Source: Streptomyces sp. SolWspMP-5a-2
GTDB taxonomy: Bacteria > Actinomycetota > Actinomycetes > Streptomycetales > Streptomycetaceae
Direction of reading: 5' to 3'
DNA: 53,807 bases
NCBI RefSeq assembly: GCF_900091845.1
Contig: NZ_FMCI01000048.1
Location: forward strand, 1-53,807
Positions 41,962 to 51,100 of the stretch are shown piece after piece (the first letter of the stretch is position 1; every line of letters starts with the position of its first letter). The translations under genes and the position numbers were made by a program. Below the pieces are notes generated by a model. That model worked only from the letters and a program-made list of their open reading frames with translations, was not told where the DNA came from and searched no databases.

Positions 41962-44090
41962 CCGCCCGCAACGAGAACCGAGAGAGCGAGATGTCCACCC
42001 CCACCCCGACCCGGGCCCCGCACAGCGACCTGCCCACCGGTCACCGGCCCGACGAGAGCCGGGTCGGCGCCGGACACTTCGACGCCGGGCAGTTGCTGGC
42101 CGCGCTGCCGCAGGCCGTCCGCAAGCTCGACCCGCGGGTGATGGTCAGGTCGCCCGTGATGTTCGTGGTGTGGGTGGGGTCGCTGCTGACCACCGTCTTC
42201 GCCTGCACGGACCCGGGCGACTGGTTCGGCTGGGCGATCAGCGCCTGGCTCTGGCTGACCGTGGTCTTCGCCAACCTCGCCGAGGCCGTCGCCGAGGGCC
42301 GCGGCAAGGCGCAGGCCGAGACCCTCCGCAGGGCCAAGACGGACACGGTCGCCCGCCGCCTGACGAACGGCCGCGAGGAGCAGGTGCCCGGCACCGCGCT
42401 CGGCATCGGCGACCTGGTGGTCTGCGAGGCCGGGGACGTCATCCCGGGCGACGGCGACGTCGTCGAGGGCGTCGCCTCGGTCGACGAGTCCGCGATCACG
42501 GGCGAGTCCGCGCCGGTCATCCGGGAGTCGGGCGGCGACCGCTCGGCCGTCACCGGCGGCACCAGGGTGCTCTCCGACCGGGTCGTCGTCCGGATCACCA
42601 CGCGCCCAGGCGAGACCTTCATCGACCGCATGATCGGCCTGGTGGAGGGCGCCGCCCGGCAGAAGACGCCCAACGAGATCGCCCTCAACATCCTGCTGGC
42701 CGCCCTCACCCTGGTCTTCCTGCTGGCCTGCGCCACGCTGCCGCCGTTCGCCGCCTGGGCGGGCACCCGGCTGACCATGACGGTGCTGGTGGCGCTGCTG
42801 GTCTGCCTGATCCCGACCACCATCGGCGCCCTGCTGTCGGCCATCGGCATCGCGGGCATGGACCGGCTGGTGCAGCGCAACGTGCTCGCCATGTCGGGCC
42901 GCGCGGTCGAGGCCGCGGGCGACGTCTCCACGCTGCTGCTCGACAAGACCGGCACCATCACCCTCGGCAACCGGCAGGCCGCCGCGTTCGTCCCGGTGCG
43001 CGGCACCACCGAGGCCGAGGTCGCCGACGCGGCCCAGCTCTCGTCGCTGGCCGACGAGACCCCCGAGGGCCGCTCCGTCGTCGTCCTCGCCAAGGGCGGG
43101 TACGGGCTGCGCGAACGCCACCAGGGCGAGATCGTCGGCGCCGAGTGGGTCGCGTTCACCGCGCAGACCCGGATGTCCGGCGTCGACGTCGACGGGCGCA
43201 GCATCCGCAAGGGCGCCGCCGGGTCGGTCGTCGCCTGGGTGCGCGAGCGCGGCGGCGAGGTCGCCGAGGACGCCGAGGACGCCGTGCGGACCATCTCCGA
43301 GTCCGGCGGCACCCCGCTCCTGGTGGCCGTCGAGGACGAGCGCGGCGCGCGCGTGCTGGGCGTCATCCACCTCAAGGACGTCGTCAAGGACGGCATGCGG
43401 GAACGGTTCGCCGAACTGCGCCGGATGGGCATCAGGACCGTCATGATCACCGGCGACAACCCGCGCACCGCGAAGGCGATCGCCGACGAGGCCGGGGTGG
43501 ACGACTTCCTCGCCGAGGCCACCCCCGAGGACAAGATGGCCCTCATCCAGCGGGAGCAGGCGGGCGGCAAGCTGGTCGCGATGACCGGCGACGGCACCAA
43601 CGACGCCCCGGCGCTCGCCCAGGCGGACGTCGGCGTCGCGATGAACACCGGCACGTCGGCCGCGAAGGAGGCCGGCAACATGGTCGACCTCGACTCCAAC
43701 CCGACGAAGCTCATCGAGATCGTCGAGATCGGCAAGCAACTGCTCATCACCCGGGGCGCGTTGACGACGTTCTCGATCGCCAACGACGTCGCGAAGTACT
43801 TCGCGATCATCCCGGCGCTCTTCGCGGCGGTCTACCCGGGCCTGGGGCGGCTGAACATCATGGCCCTCTCCTCGCCCGACTCCGCGATCCTCTCCGCGGT
43901 CGTCTTCAACGCGCTGATCATCGTCGCGCTGGTGCCGCTCTCCCTGCGGGGCGTGCGGTACCGGCCGATGAGCGCCGACCGGATGCTCCGCCGCAACCTC
44001 GCGATCTACGGCCTCGGCGGCCTGGTCGCCCCCTTCGTCGGCATCAAGATCATCGACCTGCTCATCTCCCTCATCCCCGGAATCGGCTGA
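41958..44090 (+). CDS. kdpB: KdpB, P-type ATPase subunit
   Basis: 710 residues from the ATGA overlap with kdpA; an alternative start at 41991 ([10 protein letters not shown]) has AGAGAGCGAG before it. The phosphorylated residue is Asp329 in [12 protein letters not shown]. The actuator motif is AITGESAPV. The hinge motif is [18 protein letters not shown]. It hydrolyses ATP to drive potassium through KdpA. All catalytic motifs are intact. Confidence 0.97.
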   Translation: MTARNENRESEMSTPTPTRAPHSDLPTGHRPDESRVGAGHFDAGQLLAALPQAVRKLDPRVMVRSPVMFVVWVGSLLTTVFACTDPGDWFGWAISAWLWLTVVFANLAEAVAEGRGKAQAETLRRAKTDTVARRLTNGREEQVPGTALGIGDLVVCEAGDVIPGDGDVVEGVASVDESAITGESAPVIRESGGDRSAVTGGTRVLSDRVVVRITTRPGETFIDRMIGLVEGAARQKTPNEIALNILLAALTLVFLLACATLPPFAAWAGTRLTMTVLVALLVCLIPTTIGALLSAIGIAGMDRLVQRNVLAMSGRAVEAAGDVSTLLLDKTGTITLGNRQAAAFVPVRGTTEAEVADAAQLSSLADETPEGRSVVVLAKGGYGLRERHQGEIVGAEWVAFTAQTRMSGVDVDGRSIRKGAAGSVVAWVRERGGEVAEDAEDAVRTISESGGTPLLVAVEDERGARVLGVIHLKDVVKDGMRERFAELRRMGIRTVMITGDNPRTAKAIADEAGVDDFLAEATPEDKMALIQREQAGGKLVAMTGDGTNDAPALAQADVGVAMNTGTSAAKEAGNMVDLDSNPTKLIEIVEIGKQLLITRGALTTFSIANDVAKYFAIIPALFAAVYPGLGRLNIMALSSPDSAILSAVVFNALIIVALVPLSLRGVRYRPMSADRMLRRNLAIYGLGGLVAPFVGIKIIDLLISLIPGIG

Positions 44091-44095
44091 TCGCC

Positions 44096-44755
44096 ATGAA
44101 CAACGCGGTATCCCTCACGGCCCGGCTGCTCGGCGCGGGACTGCGCGCCCTGCTCGTGCTGACCCTGGTGACCGGCGTCGCCTACCCGCTGCTCGTCACC
44201 GGCATCGCGCAGACGGCGTTCCGCTCGAAGGCCGACGGCTCGCAGATCACCGCGGACGGCCGGGTCGTCGGCTCGTCCCTGATCGGGCAGTCCTACCTGC
44301 TGCCGCTGGAGAAGGGGCAGCGGACGCCGGACGCCGACCTGCGCTGGTTCCAGGGCCGCCCGGCGAACGGCCTGGGCGCCAACACCGTCAACACGCGGTA
44401 CCGGCTGCTGGTCTCCGGCGCGACCAACCTCGCCGCCGACAATCCGGTGCTGATCCGGCAGGTCGAGGCGGCCAGGGCGGCCGTCGTCAGGGACAACTCG
44501 GTCCCCGGCCACCCCGACCAGGTCCCGGCCGACGCCGTCACCTCCTCCGGCTCGGGGCTCGACCCGGACATCTCCCCCGCGTACGCGCGGCTCCAGGTCG
44601 ACCGGGTCGCCGCGCGCAACGGCCTGCCCGCCGCCCGGGTCGCGCGGCTGGTCGAGCGGCACACCGAGGGCCGTACCCTCGGCTTCATGGGCGAGCCCCG
44701 GGTCAACGTCCTCGAACTCAACATCGCCCTGCGGGCGTTGACGGCGTCCCACTGA
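44096..44755 (+). CDS. kdpC: KdpC, potassium ATPase subunit
   Basis: A 219-residue protein with one N-terminal helix (LLGAGLRALLVLTLVTGVAYPLLVTGIAQ) and a soluble extracellular domain with family motifs (GSSLIGQSYLLPLEKGQRTPDADLRWFQGRP, GSGLDPDISPAYARLQVDRVA, EPRVNVLELNIAL). It starts 5 bp after kdpB. A terminator-like hairpin follows it. Confidence 0.96.
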   Translation: MNNAVSLTARLLGAGLRALLVLTLVTGVAYPLLVTGIAQTAFRSKADGSQITADGRVVGSSLIGQSYLLPLEKGQRTPDADLRWFQGRPANGLGANTVNTRYRLLVSGATNLAADNPVLIRQVEAARAAVVRDNSVPGHPDQVPADAVTSSGSGLDPDISPAYARLQVDRVAARNGLPAARVARLVERHTEGRTLGFMGEPRVNVLELNIALRALTASH

Positions 44756-44784
44756 CGGGACACTGGGACGGCAGAGGGGGAGAA

Positions 44785-44813
44785 GGGCCCGCGGCGGCGA
44801 CCGCCGCGGGCCC
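44785..44813 (+). terminator. Hairpin between kdpC and the response regulator
   Basis: GGGCCCGCGGCGG pairs perfectly with CCGCCGCGGGCCC around CGA (13-bp stem), followed by a C-rich tract rather than T's. It probably reduces read-through into the regulator gene. Confidence 0.65.
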
Positions 44814-44855
44814 CCTCCCCCTCCCCCGAAGGGTGACGACACGAAAGGCACGCCC

Positions 44856-45539
44856 ATGACCCGGGTGCTCGTGGTGGAGGACGACCCGCAACTGGTACGG
44901 GCCCTCGTGATCAACCTCCAGGCCCGCCGGTACGGCGTCGACTCGGCGCCCGACGGCGCCACCGCGCTCCGCCTCGCCGCCGACCGCAGGCCCGACGTCG
45001 TGCTCCTGGACCTCGGGCTGCCCGACATGGACGGGGTGTCCGTCATCCGGGAACTGCGCGACTGGACCCGGGTGCCGATCCTGGTCCTGTCGGCCCGGCA
45101 GACGTCCGAGGAGAAGGTGGCCGCGCTCGACGCGGGCGCCGACGATTTCGTCACCAAGCCGTTCAGCATGAACGAACTCCTCGCCCGGCTGCGGGCCGCC
45201 GTCCGGCGCACCGAGCAGCAGCCGGTGCCGCCCGCGACGACCCGGGTCGAGACGGCCGGCTTCACCATCGACCTGCTGGCGAAACGGCTGGTCCGCGACG
45301 GCCACGACGTGCGCCTGACCCCGACCGAGTGGCAGCTCCTGGAGATCCTGGTCACCCACCCCGGACAGCTCGTCACCCAGCGGCAGTTGCTCCAGGAGGT
45401 GTGGGGCGTCTCGCAGAGCAGCAAGACGAACTATCTGCGCGTCTACATGGCGCAGTTGCGCAGGAAGCTGGAGGCGGACCCGTCGAGGCCGCGCTACCTG
45501 ATCACCGAGGCGGGCATGGGCTACCGCTTCGAGGCATGA
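44856..45539 (+). CDS. kdpE: OmpR-family response regulator KdpE
   Basis: A 227-residue regulator. The receiver has VVEDDPQ, the phospho-acceptor Asp in VVLLDLGLPDMDGVSV and Lys in DDFVTKPFSMNEL. The winged-helix DNA-binding domain is RLTPTEWQLLEILVTHPGQLVTQRQLL...YLRVYMAQLRRKLEADPSRPRYL, close to KdpE. It follows kdpC but the KdpD sensor kinase gene usually found between or beside them is absent, so phosphate must come from a kinase encoded elsewhere. Confidence 0.85.
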   Translation: MTRVLVVEDDPQLVRALVINLQARRYGVDSAPDGATALRLAADRRPDVVLLDLGLPDMDGVSVIRELRDWTRVPILVLSARQTSEEKVAALDAGADDFVTKPFSMNELLARLRAAVRRTEQQPVPPATTRVETAGFTIDLLAKRLVRDGHDVRLTPTEWQLLEILVTHPGQLVTQRQLLQEVWGVSQSSKTNYLRVYMAQLRRKLEADPSRPRYLITEAGMGYRFEA

Positions 45540-45579
45540 CCCGAGGCGAAGCCGACCCGCCACACCACCTGCCGCCCGG

Positions 45580-45663
45580 CCTGGTCACCGCCGGGCCACC
45601 TGGTCTCACCGCCGGGCCACCTCGTCACCGCCCGTCGTCCGGCCTCGTCACCGCCCGTCGCCC
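45580..45663. repeat. Degenerate tandem repeats between convergent genes
   Basis: Units of about 20-24 bp (CTGGTCACCGCCGGGCCAC twice, CTCGTCACCGCCCGTCG twice) fill the gap between kdpE and the universal stress gene. The last unit enters the end of the latter, so its C-terminus may have been extended by repeat growth. Confidence 0.75.
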
Positions 45664-46199
45664 AGTCGCCGCATCTCGGCGCGGAGGCGTCGGCCGCCGC
45701 CGGGGCCGCGCAGGGCGGACACCTCGGCGGCCAGCGGCGACGGCGGCACCGCGAGGACCGGACAGGTGGCGTGGGCCAGGCAGTAGCGGGCCACCGACGG
45801 CGCGCACATCCGGCGCAGCCGCCCCCGCCGCCCGGTGCCCACCACCAGCAGGTCCCCTTCCCCGCAGGCGAGTTCGACCAGCGCCCGGCCCGCCGAGCCG
45901 CGCGAGGTGACCGCCGAGAGCGGCACCCCGGGGCCGTCCGCCGTCGGGAAGGCCTCCGCGAGGACGGCCAGCAGCCGCCCCTCGGCCAGCGCCCGCCACT
46001 CCCGCAGCAGCGGTTCGGGGACGGCCGCCCGGCTCGTCGGGCCGTCACCGCCCGGCGCCTCCCAGGCCAGCACCGCCCACAGCTCCGCCCGTCTGCGCCG
46101 GGCCTCCTCGGCGGCCCGGTTCAGCGCGGTGAGCCCGCCCAGCGAGCCGCTCACCCCGACCACCACCCGGCCCGTCCCGTCCCCTCGCACCCTGCCCAT
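45648..46199 (-). CDS. Universal stress protein family protein
   Basis: A 183-residue single-domain USP. It opens GRVVVGVSGSLGGLTALNRAAEEARRR and has the ATP-loop LLVVGTGRRGRLRRMCAPSVARYCLAHATCPVLAVP, close to the G-x2-G-x9-G(S/T) pattern. The ATG at 46199 follows GGGGAGCGGC. KdpD kinases normally carry such a domain, and a separate USP beside a Kdp locus lacking KdpD is notable. The direct role is unknown. Confidence 0.87.
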   Translation of the reverse strand: MGRVRGDGTGRVVVGVSGSLGGLTALNRAAEEARRRRAELWAVLAWEAPGGDGPTSRAAVPEPLLREWRALAEGRLLAVLAEAFPTADGPGVPLSAVTSRGSAGRALVELACGEGDLLVVGTGRRGRLRRMCAPSVARYCLAHATCPVLAVPPSPLAAEVSALRGPGGGRRLRAEMRRLGDGR

Positions 46200-46871
46200 G
46201 CCGCTCCCCACGTCACGGTTGCGGGGCCCGGCGCACCTCCGGCCGGACCTCGCCCCATCACACTCCCGTACGCCCTCCGCTGCCACCCCGGGCGCGACTT
46301 CTTGCCGCTGCCCTGACATCGCGGGCCCACGCCTGGACGAGATGCGTCAACGTCCCGACAGGACGGGGTGCATATGCCGCCGACGCGCTTAGGATCGGTC
46401 CCGAGCCCCGGCCGCCTCCCCGCGTACCGGGGCTCCGACCATGGCACGGACCCGGTCGGGAGGCCGCCGTCCGCGACCGGGGTCCGCCGGAGGCGGCGCC
46501 CGCGCCGACGACGCACGAACCGTCGTCGGCACGGGCGCCCGCAGCGGCACGCCCGCACGGCCGGGCCGCGGTTCGCGCCGCACGGCGGCGGAGCGGGACG
46601 CACAGGCCCGGAAAACACCCCGGATTTCCTGCCGCTTTTCCCCGCGCATTTCCTCCGGAATGCAATCGGTACGGGAAATGGGAATTCCCGCTCCGTGGGT
46701 TCCTCCATGGGCCCCTCTGTGGGCTCCGGACCGGACGATCCGGATCGCGCGGGGAATTGCCGTTCCGCCCTGTCCGAGGGCGCAGCAGGTCAGGGCGGGT
46801 GCGGAAGTCCCGGCTGCTAGCATGGCGGGCAGCCCTGCCGGGAGCGGCGGCGGGCCAGGGAAGGAAACCTC
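46200..46871. other. 672-bp non-coding region upstream of the nucleotide locus
   Basis: No convincing gene on either strand; the open frames are Arg/Pro-rich with no ribosome binding site. The GC content drops at 46610-46710 (GGATTTCCTGCCGC..., GGGAAATGGGAATTCCCG, a GGGAAT-type near-palindrome at about 46672-46690). That drop marks the probable promoter or operator region for the operon starting at 46872, and possibly imported DNA. Confidence 0.45.
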
Positions 46872-47768
46872 GTGGAATATGCTGCGTTCGCGGACCGGAC
46901 GCCCGATTCGCAATACCGTACGATCTTGGAGAACATCCTCGATCACGGCGAACAGGTGCCCACCCGGCAGGGGCCGGACGCGCTGACGCTTATGCAGCAG
47001 ACGATGAGCTTCGACCTCGCCAACGGATTCCCGGTCATCACCGACCGCAGCATGGCGCGATTCTGGCGCAAGCCGATCGGGGAACTCTGCGCCTTCATCA
47101 ACGGCGCCACCACCCTCGCCGAGTTCGCCGAGTTCGGCTGCGACTGGTGGGGCCCGTGGGCGACCGAGAGCAAGACCGCCAAGCGCGGGCTGCCGCCGGG
47201 CGACATCGGCCCCGGCTCCTACGGCGGCGCGTTCCACGACTTCCCCACGGCCGAGGGCGGCGGCTTCGACCAGTTCCGCCACCTGGTCGAGCAGATCCGC
47301 GAACTCCCCGCCGACCGCACCCACTTCGTCAGCCCGTGGATCCCCCAGTACCAGGTGCGCGGCGCGGGGAAGACCCCGAGGACCACCATCGCGCCCTGCC
47401 ACGGCTGGGTCCACGTCCGGGTCATCCGGGGCCGCCTGCACCTGCACATGTTCCAGCGCTCCGGGGACGTCCCGGTCGGCGTCCCCTCGAACATGGTCCA
47501 GTACGCGGCGCTGCTGCTGATGCTGGAGCACCTCACCGGCCTCCCGGCCGCCCGCTACTACCACACCATCTCGGACGCCCACGTCTACACCGACCAGGTC
47601 GACGGCGTGAAGCTGATGCTGGAGCGCGAGCCGCTGCGGCTGCCCACCGTCACCCTGAACGAGCGCGGGCGCGCGGTCACCGACATCCACGGCTTCCGCG
47701 GCGAGCACTTCGACATCGCCGACTACGCGCCCCACCCGGGCATCGGCTCCATCCCGGTCTCGACATGA
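46872..47768 (+). CDS. Thymidylate synthase family enzyme (ThyA-like)
   Basis: A 298-residue enzyme of the folate-dependent pyrimidine C5-methylating family. Catalytic Cys176 is in APCHGW. Other active-site positions are kept: Arg in VPTRQG, Trp in CDWWGPW, Tyr in GPGSYGGAF, FQRSGD, Asn207 in VPSNM and HVY in DAHVYTD. The Asn retained at 207 points to a uracil rather than cytosine base. The sequence departs from ordinary ThyA in several loops (WIPQYQV for the usual SAWN region, VPSN for LPFN). Streptomycetes usually rely on ThyX for dTMP, so this may serve a special pathway. The GTG at 46872 follows AAGGAAA. Confidence 0.9.
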   Translation: MEYAAFADRTPDSQYRTILENILDHGEQVPTRQGPDALTLMQQTMSFDLANGFPVITDRSMARFWRKPIGELCAFINGATTLAEFAEFGCDWWGPWATESKTAKRGLPPGDIGPGSYGGAFHDFPTAEGGGFDQFRHLVEQIRELPADRTHFVSPWIPQYQVRGAGKTPRTTIAPCHGWVHVRVIRGRLHLHMFQRSGDVPVGVPSNMVQYAALLLMLEHLTGLPAARYYHTISDAHVYTDQVDGVKLMLEREPLRLPTVTLNERGRAVTDIHGFRGEHFDIADYAPHPGIGSIPVST

Positions 47769-48292
47769 TCAGGTCCCTGATCGTCGCGGCCGCCACGGAC
47801 GACGTCATCGGCGCGGACGGCGACCTGCCCTGGTACATCCCCGGTGACCTGCGGTACTTCAAGGAGGTCACCCAGGGCCACGCGGTGGTCCTGGGCCGCC
47901 TCACCCACGAGTCGATCGTCGCCCGCCTCGGCCGCCCGCTGCCCCGCCGCGCCAACGTCGTCGTCAGCGGCTCCCCGGCCCCCGCGGCGACGACGGGCGA
48001 GGTCCACTGGTCCCCCTCGGTCGAGGCGGCCCTCGACACCGCCGCCGCCCTGGAGCGGGCGGCCGGGCTCGACGAGGTGTTCGTGATCGGCGGGGCGTCC
48101 GTGTACCGCCAGGCCCTCGCGTCCGTCGACCGGATCTACCTGACCCGGGTCCACCTCACCGTGCCGGGCGACACCCGGATGCCCGCGGGCTGGCTCGACG
48201 GCTTCACCCCGGTCTCCCGCACCGACGTCCCCGCACAGGGCGACGTCCCCGCGCACTCCTTCCTCGTCCTGGAACGGGCGGAGCGGGCGTGA
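47765..48292 (+). CDS. Dihydrofolate reductase family protein
   Basis: A 175-residue DHFR. The canonical pattern is present: IGADGDLPWYIPGDLRYFKE with the substrate Asp, HAVVLGRLTHES for the nucleotide site, and VFVIGGASVYRQAL. It regenerates tetrahydrofolate from the dihydrofolate that ThyA-type enzymes produce, which explains its place directly after the thymidylate synthase-like gene (4-nt ATGA overlap). Confidence 0.92.
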   Translation: MIRSLIVAAATDDVIGADGDLPWYIPGDLRYFKEVTQGHAVVLGRLTHESIVARLGRPLPRRANVVVSGSPAPAATTGEVHWSPSVEAALDTAAALERAAGLDEVFVIGGASVYRQALASVDRIYLTRVHLTVPGDTRMPAGWLDGFTPVSRTDVPAQGDVPAHSFLVLERAERA

Positions 48293-48756
48293 GCCTCTAC
48301 TGGTTCGGCAACTGCCGGACGGAGGAGCAGCGCGCGGAGATGGAACGGCTGGACCGCGCCGGGGTCTGCCTCTTCTGCCCGGACGTCATCCGCTCCCACG
48401 AGAAGCAGCAGATCGTGCGGGAGACGGCGCACTGGATCGTCACCCCGAACGAATTCCCGTACGCCGGGGCCCGGTTGCACCTGCTGCTCATCCCCAAGGA
48501 GCACGTCACCGACCTGGTCGAGCTGACGGCACCGGCCCGCGCCGACCTCTTCGAGGCGCTGTCCTGGGTGAAGGACACCCACGGCCTCGACCACTACGGC
48601 CTCGGCGCCCGCAACGGCGACAGCCGCTTCACCGGCGGCACGATCCGCCATCTGCACCTGCACGTCCTGGTCGGCGAGGGGGACGCAGATCCGGACGCCG
48701 ACGGGGAGTTCACCCCGGTCAGGATGAAGTTCAGCTCCCGCCCGCCGACCCGCTGA
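48289..48756 (+). CDS. HIT family nucleotide-binding protein
   Basis: A 155-residue histidine-triad protein with the motif HLHLHVLVG (about residues 123-131) and paired Cys in VCLFCPD near the N-terminus. HIT enzymes hydrolyse or transfer nucleotidyl groups at phosphate. It starts GTGA-coupled to the DHFR gene. Its last 26 bp overlap the end of the convergent deaminase gene. The substrate is unknown; the context suggests a nucleotide conjugate. Confidence 0.88.
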   Translation: MSLYWFGNCRTEEQRAEMERLDRAGVCLFCPDVIRSHEKQQIVRETAHWIVTPNEFPYAGARLHLLLIPKEHVTDLVELTAPARADLFEALSWVKDTHGLDHYGLGARNGDSRFTGGTIRHLHLHVLVGEGDADPDADGEFTPVRMKFSSRPPTR

Positions 48757-49609
48757 CGGCGTCCTCGGGCTCCATGTCCACCCACACCGTCTCGACCCCG
48801 CCCGCCCGCAGGACGTCCTCGCCGTCGAGCATCGCGTACGGGCCCGCGAAGTAGCAGCGCCGGAAGCCGGATTCGACGACCAAGCGGGCGCACGCCGGGC
48901 ACGGGAAGGTGGAGACGAACAGCTCGGCGCCCGCCAGTCCGAGGCCGTCCCGGGCCGCGCGGGCGACCAGGGACGCCTCGGCGTGGATCGCGGTGGACAG
49001 GTCGGGCCGCAGCCCCCGGCTGAAGTCGTTGCGGGGGTCGCCGTCGACGTAGGGGGCGTACTCGGTCGGGTGGTGGTGGTTGAACGCGGTCCCCAGCACC
49101 CGCCCGTCCCGCGCGGCGAGGGCGCCGACCTGCCGCCACCAGTCGGAGCTGCGCCGCGCCTCGTCCTGCGCGCGCCCCATCAGACGGCGGTCGAGGGCCG
49201 CGCGGGAGATCCGCCCGTCGAACCGCGCGGGCCGCCGCGCCCGGCTCCACTCCCGGTCCCAGCGCAGGAACGTCGGCTCGAAGCGCACCTCGGCGCGGTC
49301 GGGCAGGCCGGGCAGCTCGACCAGCCGGTGCATGATCTCCTCGTCCGGCACCACCACGACGTCCGCGTCGAGGGCGGCGGCAAGACCGTCGGGCTCGACG
49401 ACCGCCACCGGCGTGCCGGGCACCACGAGCCGGGCGTGCGCGGCGGCCCGCTCGGGGCTCAGGGCGCGGATCTCCTTGGCGAGCTTGGGGAAGAGCGTGT
49501 GGAACCCGGTGCCGAGGACGAGGATCTCGTCGGAGTCGGCGTGCCGGGTCAGCAGGGCCTCGTACCCGGAGTGCAGGACGGGCAGGTAGAGCAGGGTGCG
49601 CTTGGTCAC
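48731..49609 (-). CDS. Two-domain protein with cytidine/dCMP deaminase domain
   Basis: 292 residues from a GTG at 49609, which overlaps the nucleotidyltransferase stop (GTGA). Residues 1-150 form an unrecognised domain (KRTLLYLPVLHSGYEALLTRH, then ILVLGTGFHTLFPKL). The C-terminal zinc deaminase fold has HAEASLVARA at about 209 and PCPACARLVVESG at about 238-250, all three zinc ligands present. The last step, FRRCYFAGPYAMLDGEDVL, is typical of dCMP deaminases. The substrate, free nucleotide or conjugate, cannot be told. Confidence 0.85.
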   Translation of the reverse strand: MTKRTLLYLPVLHSGYEALLTRHADSDEILVLGTGFHTLFPKLAKEIRALSPERAAAHARLVVPGTPVAVVEPDGLAAALDADVVVVPDEEIMHRLVELPGLPDRAEVRFEPTFLRWDREWSRARRPARFDGRISRAALDRRLMGRAQDEARRSSDWWRQVGALAARDGRVLGTAFNHHHPTEYAPYVDGDPRNDFSRGLRPDLSTAIHAEASLVARAARDGLGLAGAELFVSTFPCPACARLVVESGFRRCYFAGPYAMLDGEDVLRAGGVETVWVDMEPEDAVSGSAGGS

Positions 49610-50199
49610 CGGGTGCCCTGGTCGTCGTTGAGCCCGAGCTGGATGCGGCGCAGCCGCGCGGAGGTGGAGACGGTCGCCATCCGGTCGAGGACCTCGACCC
49701 GGGTGCAGTACTTCGACTCCAGCTCGGCGATCTCCTCCGGGCTGTAGGTGTCGGCGGTCGCGACGAGCACGTCCGGGCGGACCGCCTCGATGAGGCTCCA
49801 CCGGGGGTGATCGGGCTCCTTCAGGGTGACGAGGCCGACCCCGCGCTGGTGCGTGACCATCCGCAGCCGCTCCATCTCCGGCACGGCCGGCCGGTTGGGG
49901 CCCTTGCGCTGGCGGATCTTCTCGTCGCTGTCCAGCCCGACGATCAGGAAGTCGCCGTACTTGCGGGCGGCCTCCAGGTACATCGAGTGACCCTCGTGGA
50001 TGATGTCGAACGACCCGCTCGTCAGCACGACCTGCATCCCGAGGACCCGCAGCGCCTCCACGATCTCGGTGATGCGCCGGTAGTCCGCGATGAACCGCAA
50101 GTCGAAGTTCGACTCGTCAGCGAAGAGACCCTTGGCGTACATGGATCCTTCGTGGATCAAGTCATTGGCCCACCGGGCTTTTCCGAGCTTGCTGGTCAT
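49606..50199 (-). CDS. Cytidylyltransferase-like nucleotidyltransferase
   Basis: A 197-residue protein from an ATG at 50199 (AAGAGGGAA before it). After a 55-residue N-terminal extension (TSKLGKARWANDLIHEG) comes the nucleotidyltransferase core: SGSFDIIHEGHSMYLEAARKYGD with the catalytic HxGH-type motif, LIVGLDSDEKIRQRKGPNRP, and a C-terminal STSARLRRIQ. Relatives add CMP or AMP to a sugar or alcohol phosphate (RfaE, TagD). The N-terminal codons are less GC-rich than neighbours. It is coupled to the deaminase gene. Confidence 0.88.
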   Translation of the reverse strand: MTSKLGKARWANDLIHEGSMYAKGLFADESNFDLRFIADYRRITEIVEALRVLGMQVVLTSGSFDIIHEGHSMYLEAARKYGDFLIVGLDSDEKIRQRKGPNRPAVPEMERLRMVTHQRGVGLVTLKEPDHPRWSLIEAVRPDVLVATADTYSPEEIAELESKYCTRVEVLDRMATVSTSARLRRIQLGLNDDQGTR

Positions 50200-50359
50200 T
50201 TCCCTCTTGGCCTCGCTCCGGGTGTGGTATCGCCTCGATGGTAGCGGGAGAGGGGTGGTGGTGGCGGTGACAGCGGGGCGGAAGTGACCGCCCGGTGACC
50301 GTGTGCGAGGAGCCCGCCGCACCCGCGGGTGACCGGGCGCGATCCCGGGGCCCGGCGGG

Positions 50360-51100
50360 TCACCGGTCCGCCGGCGCCGCGAGCCGCGCGGCGAGGCCGG
50401 ACGCGGACGGGGACTCCACCGACGCGACGATCCGGCCCCCGGCCAGCACCAGGGCCCTGTCCGCGCGGGCCGCCGCCACCGGGTCGGCGGTGAGCAGCAC
50501 CACCGTCTGCCCGAGGTCGTCGACGAGGTCCCGCAGCAGCCCGAGGACCCGGTCGGCGCCGGCCGGGTCGAGCGCGCCGGTCGGCTCGTCGGCGAAGACC
50601 ACCACCGGGTGCCCCGCCAACGCCCGCACCACGCAGACGCGTTGCTGCTCGCAGCCGGTGAGCGCGGCGGGCCGCGCGGCCAACCGGTCGGCCAGACCCG
50701 CGCGTTCGACGAGCGTGGCGAGCCATCCGGGGTCGGGGCCGCGTCCGGACAGCCGCAGCGGCAGCGTGATGTTCTCCTCGACGGTCAGGGACCCGATCAG
50801 GCTGTGGTCGCGGAACACGAACCCCAGCCGCTCGCGCCGCAGTTCGCTGCGCTCGGACTCGCCGAGCCCGCACAGCTCCCGGCCGCCGATCCGCACCGTG
50901 CCCGACGTCGGGGTGTCGAGCCCGGCCGCGCAGTGCATCAGGGTGCTCTTGCCGGAGCCCGGCGGGCCCGTCACGGCGACGAACGTGCCGGGTGCGACGG
51001 TCAGCGACACGTCGTCCAGGGCCCGTACGCCACCCGCGTAGACCCGGCCGACACCGGTCAGGGCGACGGCGGGGTCGCGGTCCCGGGCGGTGGCGTTCAT
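50360..51100 (-). CDS. ABC transporter ATPase, orphan and degenerate
   Basis: A 246-residue ATPase of the LolD/MacB type. Walker A GPPGSGKSTL and Walker B VVVFADEPTGALD are intact. The signature reads LTGCEQQR in place of LSGGEQQR, and the switch loop reads LLTADP where LVTHDP is expected, so the switch histidine is missing. No FtsX-type permease gene is nearby. It may have low activity, act in regulation, or serve a permease elsewhere. It starts ATGA-coupled to a 25-codon leader. Confidence 0.88.
   Translation of the reverse strand: MNATARDRDPAVALTGVGRVYAGGVRALDDVSLTVAPGTFVAVTGPPGSGKSTLMHCAAGLDTPTSGTVRIGGRELCGLGESERSELRRERLGFVFRDHSLIGSLTVEENITLPLRLSGRGPDPGWLATLVERAGLADRLAARPAALTGCEQQRVCVVRALAGHPVVVFADEPTGALDPAGADRVLGLLRDLVDDLGQTVVLLTADPVAAARADRALVLAGGRIVASVESPSASGLAARLAAPADR

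Noticed and set aside
46368..46986. Open frames of 150 and 181 codons upstream of the thymidylate synthase-like gene
   Set aside because: Arg/Pro-rich, no start signal, and they run into the true gene in another frame; treated as non-coding.
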